A DNA stretch of 64,000 nt from Flavonifractor hominis (GTDB lineage: Bacteria; Bacillota; Clostridia; Oscillospirales; Oscillospiraceae), in NCBI RefSeq assembly GCF_040095835.1, contig NZ_JBBMFT010000002.1:1-64000 (forward strand), in the 5' to 3' direction. Positions 26,356-34,340 of the stretch are shown in pieces. The translations under genes were made by a program, and so were the position numbers. Position 1 is the stretch's first letter; each line of letters begins with the position of its first letter. Under the pieces are notes generated by a model. The model had not been told where the DNA came from. It saw nothing but the letters and a program-made list of their open reading frames with translations, and did not search any database.

Positions 26356-27578
26356 AGGTAGGACAGTCCTTCCGCATGGCCATCAAGAGCCTGCTGACCA
26401 GCAAGGTGCGGGCCCTGCTGACCATGCTGGGCATCATCATCGGCGTGGCGGCGGTCATCGTCATCGTCTCCCTGGGCAACGGTATGCAGCAGTACATGAA
26501 CGCCCAGTTCGAGCAGATCGGCGTCAACCTGATCCAGGTCTACATCTACTCCTACGGGGGCAACCGCGAGGTGACTCCGGACGACTTTTACACCCTGGCG
26601 GAGAAATACCCCCAGTACATCGACAGCGTCAGCCCCTATCTCAGCGCCAGCGCCACCGTGCGCTGCGGAGCGGATGAGTACAGCCGCACCAGCATCTACG
26701 GTGTCAGCGAGACCATGTACAACGCCGAAAAGGGCCAGACTGCCGGCGGCGACAAGCTGGAGGAAGGGCGTTTCCTCAGCTATGTGGACGTGGAGCGCAA
26801 CCAGAAGGTCTGCGTCATCGGCAGCTACCTCAACGAGGACATGTTTGACGGCAAGGGCCTGGGTCAGACCCTGACGGTGGGTGGCGTGCCCTACACCGTC
26901 ATCGGCACCCTGGAGGAAAAGGCCGATTCCAGCGAAGGCAGCGGAGACGACCTTATCTACCTGCCCTACGGCATGGTGGAGCAGCTCAACGCCCTCAGCG
27001 GCGGCATGGGGATGAAATCCTATCTGGTCACCAGCACCAGCCAGGACACCTCCTCGGCGGCCAAGGGAGTCATCGAGAGCATGCTGCTGCGCATCTATGA
27101 GGACTCGGATGCCTATATGGTCATGACGTCGGCCGAGATGATGGATATGATGGACTCCATGCTGGGTGTGCTTATGACCATTCTGGTGGTTATCGCCGCC
27201 ATCTCGCTGGTGGTGGGCGGCATCGGCATCATGAATATTATGCTGGTTTCGGTCACCGAACGCACCCGGGAGATCGGCATCCGCAAATCTCTGGGCGCCA
27301 AAGGCAAGGACATCCGCAGCCAGTTCATCATCGAGGCGGGCACCACCTCCGCCATCGGCGGCGTCATCGGTATTGTGCTGGGCATTGTGCTGGCCAACGT
27401 TTTCACTGCCCTGGTGGGAGTTCTGATGAGCAGTGCGGAGGGGTTTGCCGCCATACCCACCGCCGGGGGCATTGCGGTGTCCTTCGGCGTGAGTGTGGGC
27501 ATCGGTATCCTCTTCGGCTACCTGCCCGCCAACAAGGCGGCCAAACTCAACCCCATCGACGCGCTGCGGTACGATTGA
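26352..27578 (+). CDS. MacB/FtsX-type ABC transporter permease
   Basis: This 408-residue protein has the MacB layout. One N-terminal transmembrane helix (about residues 20-42, with LLTMLGIIIGVAAVIVIVSL) is followed by a large periplasmic-type extracellular domain (about 45-265). Three C-terminal helices form the FtsX domain (about 275-400), which contains the conserved VTERTREIGIRKSLGAKGKD loop near residue 300. It overlaps the ATPase gene by four bases. It completes a TetR-adaptor-ATPase-permease efflux operon. Confidence 0.93.
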   Translation: MKVGQSFRMAIKSLLTSKVRALLTMLGIIIGVAAVIVIVSLGNGMQQYMNAQFEQIGVNLIQVYIYSYGGNREVTPDDFYTLAEKYPQYIDSVSPYLSASATVRCGADEYSRTSIYGVSETMYNAEKGQTAGGDKLEEGRFLSYVDVERNQKVCVIGSYLNEDMFDGKGLGQTLTVGGVPYTVIGTLEEKADSSEGSGDDLIYLPYGMVEQLNALSGGMGMKSYLVTSTSQDTSSAAKGVIESMLLRIYEDSDAYMVMTSAEMMDMMDSMLGVLMTILVVIAAISLVVGGIGIMNIMLVSVTERTREIGIRKSLGAKGKDIRSQFIIEAGTTSAIGGVIGIVLGIVLANVFTALVGVLMSSAEGFAAIPTAGGIAVSFGVSVGIGILFGYLPANKAAKLNPIDALRYD

Positions 27579-27579
27579 C

Positions 27580-27608
27580 TTGCCTGCCGGCGGCGGTTGG
27601 TATATGAT
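27580..27608 (+). promoter_or_regulatory. Promoter of the SLH protein gene
   Basis: TTGCCT (27580-27585), a 17-base spacer and TATGAT (27603-27608), beginning two bases after the permease stop codon and 41 bases before the next ATG. Confidence 0.7.
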
Positions 27609-27648
27609 AAAGGCACAGGCTTTCATTTCCGTGAGAAGGAGAAAAAAG

Positions 27649-29535
27649 ATGAAACAACGATTGTTATCCGGCCTGCTGGCTGTGGTGCTGGTGCTGGGCC
27701 TGCTGGCCCCCGCGGCCCTGGCAGCGGCCCCCACGCAGGACGAGGCGGCCCAGGTCCTGGCCGCCCTGGACATCATGGTGGGCGACGAGAACGGCGATCT
27801 GCGCCTGGATGCTTCCATCTCCCGGGCGGAATTCACCAAAATGGCGGTGGCAGCTTCCACCAGCCGGGATTCGGTAGGGGACACGGTCTCCGTCAAGCCC
27901 TATCCCGACGTGCCCCAGACCTACTGGGCCGCTCCCTACATCAAGGCGGCGGTGGATCTGGGCCTGGTGCAGGGCGACCTGTACGGCAACTTCAATCCCG
28001 AACGCTCCATCACCCTGGCCGAGGGCGTCACCATCGTATTGCGCCTGCTTGGGTATGAGGACGACGCCTTTACCGGCGTGTGGCCCTCCGGTCAGATGGC
28101 CCAGTACCGGGCCCTCAAGCTGGACCAGGGCGTGACGGCCGGCCAGGACAGCGCCATGACCCGCCGGGACGCGCTCTACCTCTTTTATAATCTGATGGTC
28201 ACCAAGAACACCTCTGGGGTCTATTACCTGAACGTTCTGGAGCCCACCCTCAACCTGGTCAACAGCGCCGGTGAGCTGGACCGTGTGGCCCTCATCAACT
28301 CCGCCATGGACGGCCCTGTGGTGGCCGGCGCCGGCTGGCAGAGCGCGGTGCCCTTCTCCACGGCCACGGCGAAGGTCTACCGCAACGGCAGCGCCGCAGA
28401 CCTCAGCGACATCCAGAGCCAGGATGTGGTTTACTGGTCCAAGTCCATGCGTACCATCTGGGCCTACGCCAACAAGGTCACCGGTACCTATGAGGCGGCT
28501 TCGCCCTCGGCCAGCAACCCCACCTCGGTCACCGTGGCGGGCAAGAGCTATACCATCGAGACCACCGAGGCGGCCTATGCCCTGTCTGATCTGGGCAGCT
28601 GGAAGATCGGGGATACGGTGACGTTGCTGCTTGGCCGCGGCGGAGGCGTGGCGGCGGTGACCCAGGCCCAGGCTGCGGATGGACCGGTGTTCGGCGTCAT
28701 CACCGCTGTGGAGAACGCCTCCTACGATGACGGGAACAACAGCACCTACACGGCCCGTACCGTTACGGTGTATGCCACCGACGGCAATTCCTACCGCTAC
28801 CAGTGCAGCGACGAGAATCTGGAGGAGGGCGATCTGGTCCAGGTGGAGAGCGGCAGCCTTCAGGTCCAGCGCCTGAGCCAGGCCAGCCTTACCGGTACCA
28901 TGAATCAGTCCGGCACCAAGCTGGGGGACTATCCGCTGGCCGACGACGTGGAGATCATCGACACCTATGAGGCCTGCATTCCCATCCGGGTCTATCCCAG
29001 CCGGCTGGCCGGGGTAACCTTCACCAGCGGCATGGTTCTTTTCTACTCCATCAACACCCAGGGTGAGATCGACCGGCTCATCCTGAAGGATGTGACGGGG
29101 GATCTGCATTCCTACGGCGTGATCACCGAGGTCAATGAGACCGACATCAGTTCTTCCATGGGGTTTGTGCTGGCCTCTTCCTACACCTTTGATGTGGGCG
29201 GGCAGAAGCAGGTGTTCGGCTCGGAGAGTGCGGTCTACAACCTGAAAAAGGGCCCCTGCCAGGTCAAGATGGACGGGGCGGCCTCCATTGAGCGGCTGTA
29301 CGCCCTCACCGAATGCAAGCTGGCCAAGGTCAGCGACCAGATCGCGGTGGGCGAGAACAACCAGCGCTACACCCTGGCGGAGAATGTGGCAGTCTATGTG
29401 CTGGACGACGGCACCTACCAGTACTCCAGCCTCTCCCGGGTGAACGGCGGGGATTACACCCTCACCGGCTGGTATGACAAGGCCGAGAGCGCCGGCGGAC
29501 GCATCCGCGTCATCGTGGCCGAGGCCAAAGACTGA
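27649..29535 (+). CDS. Secreted protein with N-terminal SLH repeats
   Basis: This 628-residue protein has a signal peptide (about residues 1-24, ending ALA-AAP) and three SLH-like repeats (about 25-190: one with FTKMAVAAS, one with PYPDVPQTYWAAPYIKAAV, and a weaker third). About 430 residues of unassigned, beta-rich sequence follow. The SLH repeats should hold it on secondary cell-wall polymer. Unlike the glycosidases in this window, its SLH module is at the N-terminus. AGAAGGAG precedes the ATG. It has its own promoter and terminator. No catalytic motif is seen, so an S-layer or cell-surface structural role is only a guess. Confidence 0.85.
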   Translation: MKQRLLSGLLAVVLVLGLLAPAALAAAPTQDEAAQVLAALDIMVGDENGDLRLDASISRAEFTKMAVAASTSRDSVGDTVSVKPYPDVPQTYWAAPYIKAAVDLGLVQGDLYGNFNPERSITLAEGVTIVLRLLGYEDDAFTGVWPSGQMAQYRALKLDQGVTAGQDSAMTRRDALYLFYNLMVTKNTSGVYYLNVLEPTLNLVNSAGELDRVALINSAMDGPVVAGAGWQSAVPFSTATAKVYRNGSAADLSDIQSQDVVYWSKSMRTIWAYANKVTGTYEAASPSASNPTSVTVAGKSYTIETTEAAYALSDLGSWKIGDTVTLLLGRGGGVAAVTQAQAADGPVFGVITAVENASYDDGNNSTYTARTVTVYATDGNSYRYQCSDENLEEGDLVQVESGSLQVQRLSQASLTGTMNQSGTKLGDYPLADDVEIIDTYEACIPIRVYPSRLAGVTFTSGMVLFYSINTQGEIDRLILKDVTGDLHSYGVITEVNETDISSSMGFVLASSYTFDVGGQKQVFGSESAVYNLKKGPCQVKMDGAASIERLYALTECKLAKVSDQIAVGENNQRYTLAENVAVYVLDDGTYQYSSLSRVNGGDYTLTGWYDKAESAGGRIRVIVAEAKD

Positions 29536-29544
29536 TCGAAACCA

Positions 29545-29591
29545 ATGCGCCGGTATCGGGCCAAACGGCCCGATACCGGCGCATCGTTTTA
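29545..29591. terminator. Terminator between SLH gene and convergent small gene
   Basis: An 18-bp perfect stem (ATGCGCCGGTATCGGGCC with its complement) and an AAAC loop, with a TTTTA tail on the right and a GATCGAAA flank on the left. Confidence 0.85.
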
Positions 29592-29870
29592 TCACAGCAG
29601 CATGGCCACGCTCCAGCATACCGTGGTCAGCAGTGCCCCCGCCGCAGCGTAGACCGGGGCCGGGATCTTCCGCCACATCCGGTTCCAGCGGGTGTTGCGG
29701 CGTATATAACCGTCGGCCACCCGCCGGGCTTCCTGCAGCACGTCGTCAGCAGTGACGCCCTTGCCGAAGGCATCCTCCTTTACGATAAAAATCGCCTGTT
29801 CGAACAGGCGGGGATCGGGGGACTTGACCACAATGACCTGCCGGGACACACCCTTGACCACCAGACGCAC
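29592..29870 (-). CDS. Small conserved-looking protein with C-terminal membrane segment
   Basis: This 92-residue protein starts VRLVVKGVSRQVIVVKSPDP. The first 65 residues are soluble and mixed alpha/beta. The last 22 (YAAAGALLTTVCWSVAMLL region) form one transmembrane segment after a basic stretch. GTG at 29870 was chosen because AGGAAAGG lies directly before it; a TTG at 29933 would add 21 residues but lacks a clear ribosome site. It is transcribed away from the spore cortex hydrolase gene. The function is unknown, though I have an impression of similar short proteins in related Clostridia. Confidence 0.6.
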   Translation of the reverse strand: MRLVVKGVSRQVIVVKSPDPRLFEQAIFIVKEDAFGKGVTADDVLQEARRVADGYIRRNTRWNRMWRKIPAPVYAAAGALLTTVCWSVAMLL

Positions 29871-29995
29871 ATCCTTTCCTGTTTTCTTCCAGTATGACCC
29901 CTTTTCAGGCGGACTATTCCAAAAAGATGGCAAGCATTGCCGCTCATATCCGTGCCGCCGCCGCCGTACACTAATCGGGAACGGAGGCGGTAGAC

Positions 29996-30667
29996 ATGCA
30001 GCACAAACGCAGGCTGGCGGGCGCGCTGGCCATTCTCTTTGCGGTCAACATCGCGATCATTGCCTTGGCCCAGGGAGCCCAGGCGGCCACCTACCGGCAG
30101 GGCTCCAGCGGCGAGCAGGTGCGGACCATCCAGACCAAACTGAAAAACTGGGGCTATTACGACGGCGCGGTGGACGGCATCTATGGCAGCGCCACCACCC
30201 GGGCTGTGAAGTACTTTCAGCAGAAAAACGGGCTCACCGCCGACGGGGTGGTGGGTCCGGCCACGCTGAAGGCCCTGGGCATGTCCACCGGCGAGAGCGG
30301 AGGAACCGCCAGCCAGGCCAACAGTGTGGATCTGCTGGCGCGGGTCATCTCCGCCGAGGCACGGGGAGAGCCCTACAGCGGACAGGTGGCGGTGGGAGCG
30401 GTCATCCTCAACCGGGTGGAACACCCCTCGTTTCCCAATACCATTGCCGGCGTGGTGTATCAGCCGGGGGCCTTTACCTGTATGGTGGACGGGCAGTTCA
30501 ACGAACCGGTGGCGGAGTCCTGTATCCGGGCGGCCCGGGATGCCCTGAACGGGGTCGATCCCAGCGGCGGGGCTATCTACTATTTTAACCCAAACACGGC
30601 CACCAGCGCCTGGATCTGGAGCCGGCCGCTCATCAAGGTAATTGGAAACCACCGCTTTTGCGCATAA
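29996..30667 (+). CDS. sleB: Spore cortex-lytic enzyme, SleB type
   Basis: This 223-residue secreted protein has a signal peptide (about residues 1-30, ending AQA-AT), a peptidoglycan-binding domain (about 33-97, GSSGEQVRTIQTKLKNWGYY to GVVGPATLKALG) and a SleB/CwlJ hydrolase_2 domain (about 107-223). The catalytic-glutamate region VISAEARGEPYSGQVAVGAV is intact. The order binding domain then hydrolase, and the length, match SleB, which degrades cortex muramic-delta-lactam peptidoglycan at germination. A vegetative wall hydrolase of the same family is the alternative. ACGGAGGCGG precedes the ATG. No ypeB partner follows, which is atypical. Confidence 0.85.
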   Translation: MQHKRRLAGALAILFAVNIAIIALAQGAQAATYRQGSSGEQVRTIQTKLKNWGYYDGAVDGIYGSATTRAVKYFQQKNGLTADGVVGPATLKALGMSTGESGGTASQANSVDLLARVISAEARGEPYSGQVAVGAVILNRVEHPSFPNTIAGVVYQPGAFTCMVDGQFNEPVAESCIRAARDALNGVDPSGGAIYYFNPNTATSAWIWSRPLIKVIGNHRFCA

Positions 30668-30671
30668 CAGG

Positions 30672-30698
30672 GAGGACCGGCCCGGCCGGTCCTCTTTG
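30672..30698 (+). terminator. Weak terminator after sleB
   Basis: The stem GAGGACCGG / CCGGTCCTC is followed by TTTGTG. The T-run is short, so confidence is moderate. Confidence 0.55.
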
Positions 30699-30715
30699 TG
30701 CTTATATGCGAGATG

Positions 30716-30750
30716 AAAAGGCCGCCTTTGCCCGTGGGGCAAAGGCGGCC
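30716..30750 (-). terminator. Terminator after the recombinase-SpoVT gene
   Basis: The stem GGCCGCCTTTGCCC / GGGCAAAGGCGGCC has a GTG loop and ends in TTTT on the minus strand. It lies just after the stop codon at 30757. It is presumably the original spoVT terminator. Confidence 0.85.
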
Positions 30751-30756
30751 TGGTGC

Positions 30757-31209
30757 TCAGCTCTCCATATGGCGGCCCAGAAAACCGGCGATGGTCTGCA
30801 CCAGTTTGTAATCGGTCTCACTGCTGGAGAGGCTCTCCTCCGTGCTGGCAAAGAGTACGCACCCCAGCACATCCCCCTCGGAGAGGATGGGGGCGGCGCA
30901 TACGATGCGATAGCGTTCGTTTTCGTCGCTGACCGGGAGAGAGGGAGCGCCCGGCTGGTACTGATAGATCTGCCGGCCCTCCATGATCTGCTCCAGTTCG
31001 GATGAGATCCGCTTGTCGCTCAGCTCCCGGCGGGCCGCGCCCGCTACAGCGATGCAGCTGTCCCGGTCGGTGATGACCGCAACCTCGCCGGTGGTCTTGT
31101 TCAGCGTTTCGCACATCTGCCCGGAAAAATCACCCAGGCCGCCCATCAGGGAGTATTTTTTGAAAATGACGCCGCCGTCCTTGTCCGTGTAGATCTCCAG
31201 CGGGTCGCC
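30757..31209 (-). pseudogene. spoVT: 3' part of spoVT (displaced), attL side
   Basis: These 150 codons correspond to SpoVT from the GDPLE position to the C-terminus, including the GAF domain. The ~30 N-terminal residues of the AbrB DNA-binding domain are absent and were not found on either strand in the rest of the window. The junction at about 31209 is the likely attachment-site region of the serine recombinase. Confidence 0.75.
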
Positions 31210-32913
31210 GTCACTGATAACATTGGCATGGAACACCTTGTCCGGACGTTTCTGAGACGTCTGAACGATGGTGACAGGTGAGATATGCTCCATGCCTGCC
31301 TTAAAATTTACGGTGTCCTCCAGAGTCTCAGACCGAAGGATTGCGTCGATGTCCGCCTGGAGCTGGATCTCCAGGCGGTCCTCGTAGACCTTGATTTGGC
31401 GGATGATAAGCTCCAGGTCGTTGCGTTCCAGACGGTCTTTGCTGAGGATATCCCCAAAGACTTCCATGGCAGTGCGGGCGGCCCGGTTCACCTGGATGAT
31501 GGTGTTGCGCTTATCGGAAAGCATGTCGATCTGGTGGCTGATGCCTTCAATTTTTTTTTGCAGCTCGCCCTCCAGTTCGTCGTAGGTCTGCTCCAGGATC
31601 TCATCCTGGTCCGGATGCTTCATCAGGTCCCGTATGCGTTGGCGCTTGGTGACCTTCAGCTCTTCCTGGAGATCGGCCAGTACCTCTGCCAAGTGGTCGG
31701 CGCTCTGCTCCGTCTCGGCCATATCCTCCTGTTCATGGGCCAGGTCCTCATTGAGCCGTTGGAGCATGTCCATGGAGTGATCCATCACCTTCCGGACATA
31801 GCTCTTGAGCAGTTCATCCAGTTTGTCCGCCCGGATGTGGTGGGAGGTACAGCCTGCCCGGCCGCGGCGGTGGTAGGTGCCGCAGGTGTAGGCGCTCTTC
31901 AGGTCTCTGCGGCTCATGGCAAACATAGGGCTGCCGCAGTCCCCGCACACCAGAAAACCGGAGTACACATTGTCGTATTTCTTGACGCCCCGGTAGTTGG
32001 AGGTGGTGCGCTTCTCCCGCAGCGCCCGGGTGGTGGCAAAGGTGCGGTAGTCGATGATGGCTTGGTGGTGGTTTTCGATGACCACTTGCTCCCCCTCGTC
32101 CTGCCGGATGTCCTTACCGTTGATTTTTTTACGGGTGTATTTCCCCTGGCGCAGGGTGCCGATATAGAAGTCGTTGTCCAGAATGCCCTGCACCGTTACG
32201 ATGGCCCAAACGGGCTTGACCGTCCGGCTGTACGCCTCCCCAGCGGCTTCCTTCCGGTCCCGCTCGGCCATACGGGGGGTGGGGATGCCCTGATCGGTGA
32301 GGTAGTTGGCGATCTTCTTATAGCCCCAGCCCTCGTCGTTGTAGAGGCGGAAGATGGTGCGCACGATGTCCGCCTCGGTGGGGACGACCTCGAACGCCTG
32401 CCGCTTGTTGACGATGTACCCGTAGGGGGCGGCGCAGATCCACTTGCCGTCGGCCTGCCGCCGTTTGATGACGTTCTTCACCTTTTTAGACGTGTCGGTG
32501 ACAGGCATCTCGTTGATAAGAAACTGAAACTGGATCTTCAGCCAGTCGTCGTCGTTGGGAAAGTCGATGCCGTCCCCGATGGAGATGATACGCACCCCGG
32601 CATCCCGCAGATCCTCCAGTTCCACCAACCCCCGGCTGTTGCGCCGGGAGAAGCGGGAGAAGTCCTTGACGATGAGTATGTCATATTTGTGGCTCATCAG
32701 CCCCTTCCGCATGGTCTGATAGCCATCCCGCTGCTCGAAGGTGTAGCCGGAGCGGTCCCGGTCCTCGTAAAAGGTGAGGGCACTGTCCGGGAATTTCTGC
32801 TTCACAAAGTCCTGGATGATGGCTTTCTGGTTTTCAATGGACACATTGTCCCGGTCCAGTTCGTCGTCCACCGAGATGCGAGTATAGCCGGCGATATCAA
32901 ATTTCTCAATCAA
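30757..32913 (-). CDS. Large serine recombinase fused in frame to the SpoVT C-terminus
   Basis: This is a 718-residue product. Residues 1-150 are a resolvase catalytic domain with the nucleophile serine in GYTRISVDD and IVKDFSRFSRR. Residues 165-270 are the recombinase domain. Residues 330-370 are a zinc ribbon (CGDCG, then CGTYHRRGRAGC). Residues 375-500 are a coiled coil, with the recombinase tail running to about 568. From residue 569 (GDPLEIYTDKDGG) to the end it is SpoVT: the end of the AbrB-like domain plus the GAF domain (VAVITDRDSCIAVAGA). This fits insertion of an integrative element inside spoVT, with the recombinase reading on into host sequence. It overlaps the RhuM gene by four bases. 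SpoVT normally regulates spore genes and needs its missing N-terminal DNA-binding half. Confidence 0.9.
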   Translation of the reverse strand: MIEKFDIAGYTRISVDDELDRDNVSIENQKAIIQDFVKQKFPDSALTFYEDRDRSGYTFEQRDGYQTMRKGLMSHKYDILIVKDFSRFSRRNSRGLVELEDLRDAGVRIISIGDGIDFPNDDDWLKIQFQFLINEMPVTDTSKKVKNVIKRRQADGKWICAAPYGYIVNKRQAFEVVPTEADIVRTIFRLYNDEGWGYKKIANYLTDQGIPTPRMAERDRKEAAGEAYSRTVKPVWAIVTVQGILDNDFYIGTLRQGKYTRKKINGKDIRQDEGEQVVIENHHQAIIDYRTFATTRALREKRTTSNYRGVKKYDNVYSGFLVCGDCGSPMFAMSRRDLKSAYTCGTYHRRGRAGCTSHHIRADKLDELLKSYVRKVMDHSMDMLQRLNEDLAHEQEDMAETEQSADHLAEVLADLQEELKVTKRQRIRDLMKHPDQDEILEQTYDELEGELQKKIEGISHQIDMLSDKRNTIIQVNRAARTAMEVFGDILSKDRLERNDLELIIRQIKVYEDRLEIQLQADIDAILRSETLEDTVNFKAGMEHISPVTIVQTSQKRPDKVFHANVISDGDPLEIYTDKDGGVIFKKYSLMGGLGDFSGQMCETLNKTTGEVAVITDRDSCIAVAGAARRELSDKRISSELEQIMEGRQIYQYQPGAPSLPVSDENERYRIVCAAPILSEGDVLGCVLFASTEESLSSSETDYKLVQTIAGFLGRHMES

Positions 32914-33926
32914 GGGTTCTCACCGCCTTTCAAGTACTGCTCCATGGCCCGGTCAAACTCTGAGATATAGTTCCTGTCCTGCTGTTTGCGGAACTCAGCG
33001 TAGATATCTCCAACCTTTTTCACGGCCTCCTCCCGGGAGATATGCCCCTTGCCCTCCAGCACGTTCCGGCGGTTGTTGGTGAGGAAACGGTCTGTCTCGT
33101 GGAGCCAGTCCTCCATGCTCATGAGCTGCTCGTCCTCCGCCATCAGCTCGGCGTAGTCGATGAACATGGTCACCAGCCGGTTGAGCCGGGAGATCTCTTT
33201 CTCGTTGAGGTAGTTTTTTGCCACCAGGGTGTCGCTTTTCAAAATTTTTCCGCCCGGTGCACCCTTCCAAGTAGTAAGGCCCATGGTGGGGCTGTCCAGG
33301 GTGGCCCGCTCGGCAATCAGCTCCGCCGCCGTCTTTCCGGTGACGGCGAAGTGGAGTTTGTTCTGCACGAAGGCGTAGAAGTCCCTGGTGGTCTGGCTGT
33401 TTTTGTCGTAGTCATAACTGCACTGCTCAAAGACGTCCGCGATTTTCTGATAGGCCCGGCGCTCGCTGGCCCGGATCTCGCGGATGCGCTCCAGCAGTTC
33501 GTCGAAGTAATCCCGGCCGAAGGGTCTTCCGTTTTTCAGCATCTCGTCATTGAGGACAAAGCCCTTCTGGATGTACTCCCGCAGTGTTTTTGTGGCCCAC
33601 TGACGGAACCGGGTAGCCTTTTTGGAGTTGACCCGGTAGCCCACGGCGATGATGGCGTCCAGATTGTAGCACTGGGTCATGTAATTTTTGCCGTCAGCGG
33701 CAGTTACCGAGATTTTCTCGGTAACTGCTTTTTTGTCTAATTCCTCCTCTGAGAAAATGTTTTTCAGATGCAGGGAGATATTGTCTGCCGTACAGCCAAA
33801 GAGTTCCCCCATGGCTTTTTGCGTCAGCCAGAAGGTTTCATCCTTGAAGATGACACTGACAAATTCCTTCTCGCCGCCGTTATCATACAGAAGGATTTCA
33901 CCGTACTTGGATCGTTCGTTTTCCAT
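32910..33926 (-). CDS. RhuM family protein
   Basis: This 338-residue protein belongs to the RhuM (virulence protein RhuM) family. The family segments FWLTQKAMGELFGCTADNIS (about residues 32-51) and YNLDAIIAVGYRVNSKKATR (about 86-106), followed by FRQWATKTLREYIQKGF, are plain. RhuM proteins are common cargo of genomic islands; their biochemical role is not established. The N-terminal half looks DNA-binding. The ATG at 33926 follows GGGAGGG. Its stop overlaps the recombinase start by four bases, so both are expressed from the promoter at 33980-34008. Confidence 0.9.
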   Translation of the reverse strand: MENERSKYGEILLYDNGGEKEFVSVIFKDETFWLTQKAMGELFGCTADNISLHLKNIFSEEELDKKAVTEKISVTAADGKNYMTQCYNLDAIIAVGYRVNSKKATRFRQWATKTLREYIQKGFVLNDEMLKNGRPFGRDYFDELLERIREIRASERRAYQKIADVFEQCSYDYDKNSQTTRDFYAFVQNKLHFAVTGKTAAELIAERATLDSPTMGLTTWKGAPGGKILKSDTLVAKNYLNEKEISRLNRLVTMFIDYAELMAEDEQLMSMEDWLHETDRFLTNNRRNVLEGKGHISREEAVKKVGDIYAEFRKQQDRNYISEFDRAMEQYLKGGENP

Positions 33927-33979
33927 GCCGCCCTCCCTTAACAATATAATTTCAAAGTTTCGTTCTATTTGTAGATAAC

Positions 33980-34008
33980 ATTGTACATTGGAACGCGCAA
34001 AATAGCAA
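33980..34008 (-). promoter_or_regulatory. Promoter of the rhuM-recombinase operon
   Basis: On the minus strand: TTGCTA (34003-34008), a 17-base spacer and TACAAT (33980-33985), about 55 bases before the RhuM start. Confidence 0.7.
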
Positions 34009-34012
34009 GCGG

Positions 34013-34058
34013 AAAATAAAAAATAAGGGGGAGACAGTACCAGGCCGCCTCCCCCTTA
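34013..34058 (-). terminator. Terminator of the HerA-like ATPase operon
   Basis: The stem TAAGGGGGAG / CTCCCCCTTA is followed on the minus strand by TTTTTTATTTT. It lies just after the small gene ending at 34066. Confidence 0.8.
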
Positions 34059-34065
34059 CCATACA

Positions 34066-34326
34066 TCACATTTGCAGAGATACCCCCGCCTGCTTTGCTG
34101 CCCGGACCTCCTTTTCCGCCAGACGCCGCCGGTTGTAGACTAGCAGATCTCGGGTTTGCTGGTACAGATCCGCCTCTCCGGACAAAAATACCGCTACCAT
34201 GTATTTCTGCGCCTTATACTGCTGATAGATCGGCTTCAGTGACTCCCGAAACACCGGGTCATTATTTTCTTCCTTGGTCAGCCAGAGCTCTACGATCTTG
34301 CTCTGCTCTCTTACTTCCATGTGCAA
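34066..34326 (-). CDS. Small uncharacterised protein of the accessory module
   Basis: This 86-residue charged protein (MEVREQSKIVELWLTKEENN at its start) is predicted helical, with no membrane segment. I do not recognise the family. The segment EENNDPVFRESLKPIYQQYK recalls small helical proteins found on Clostridial mobile elements, but that is an impression only. Start choice is uncertain: TTG at 34326 has GGAG 11 bases upstream, and ATG at 34320 is two codons later. It begins 14 bases after the HerA-like ATPase gene ends and shares its terminator. Confidence 0.6.
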   Translation of the reverse strand: MHMEVREQSKIVELWLTKEENNDPVFRESLKPIYQQYKAQKYMVAVFLSGEADLYQQTRDLLVYNRRRLAEKEVRAAKQAGVSLQM

Positions 34327-34340
34327 TTGGCGATCAACTC

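Noticed and set aside
31285..32970. Plus-strand frame opposite the serine recombinase
   Set aside because: It is antisense to resolvase and zinc-ribbon motifs and shows no recognisable domain.
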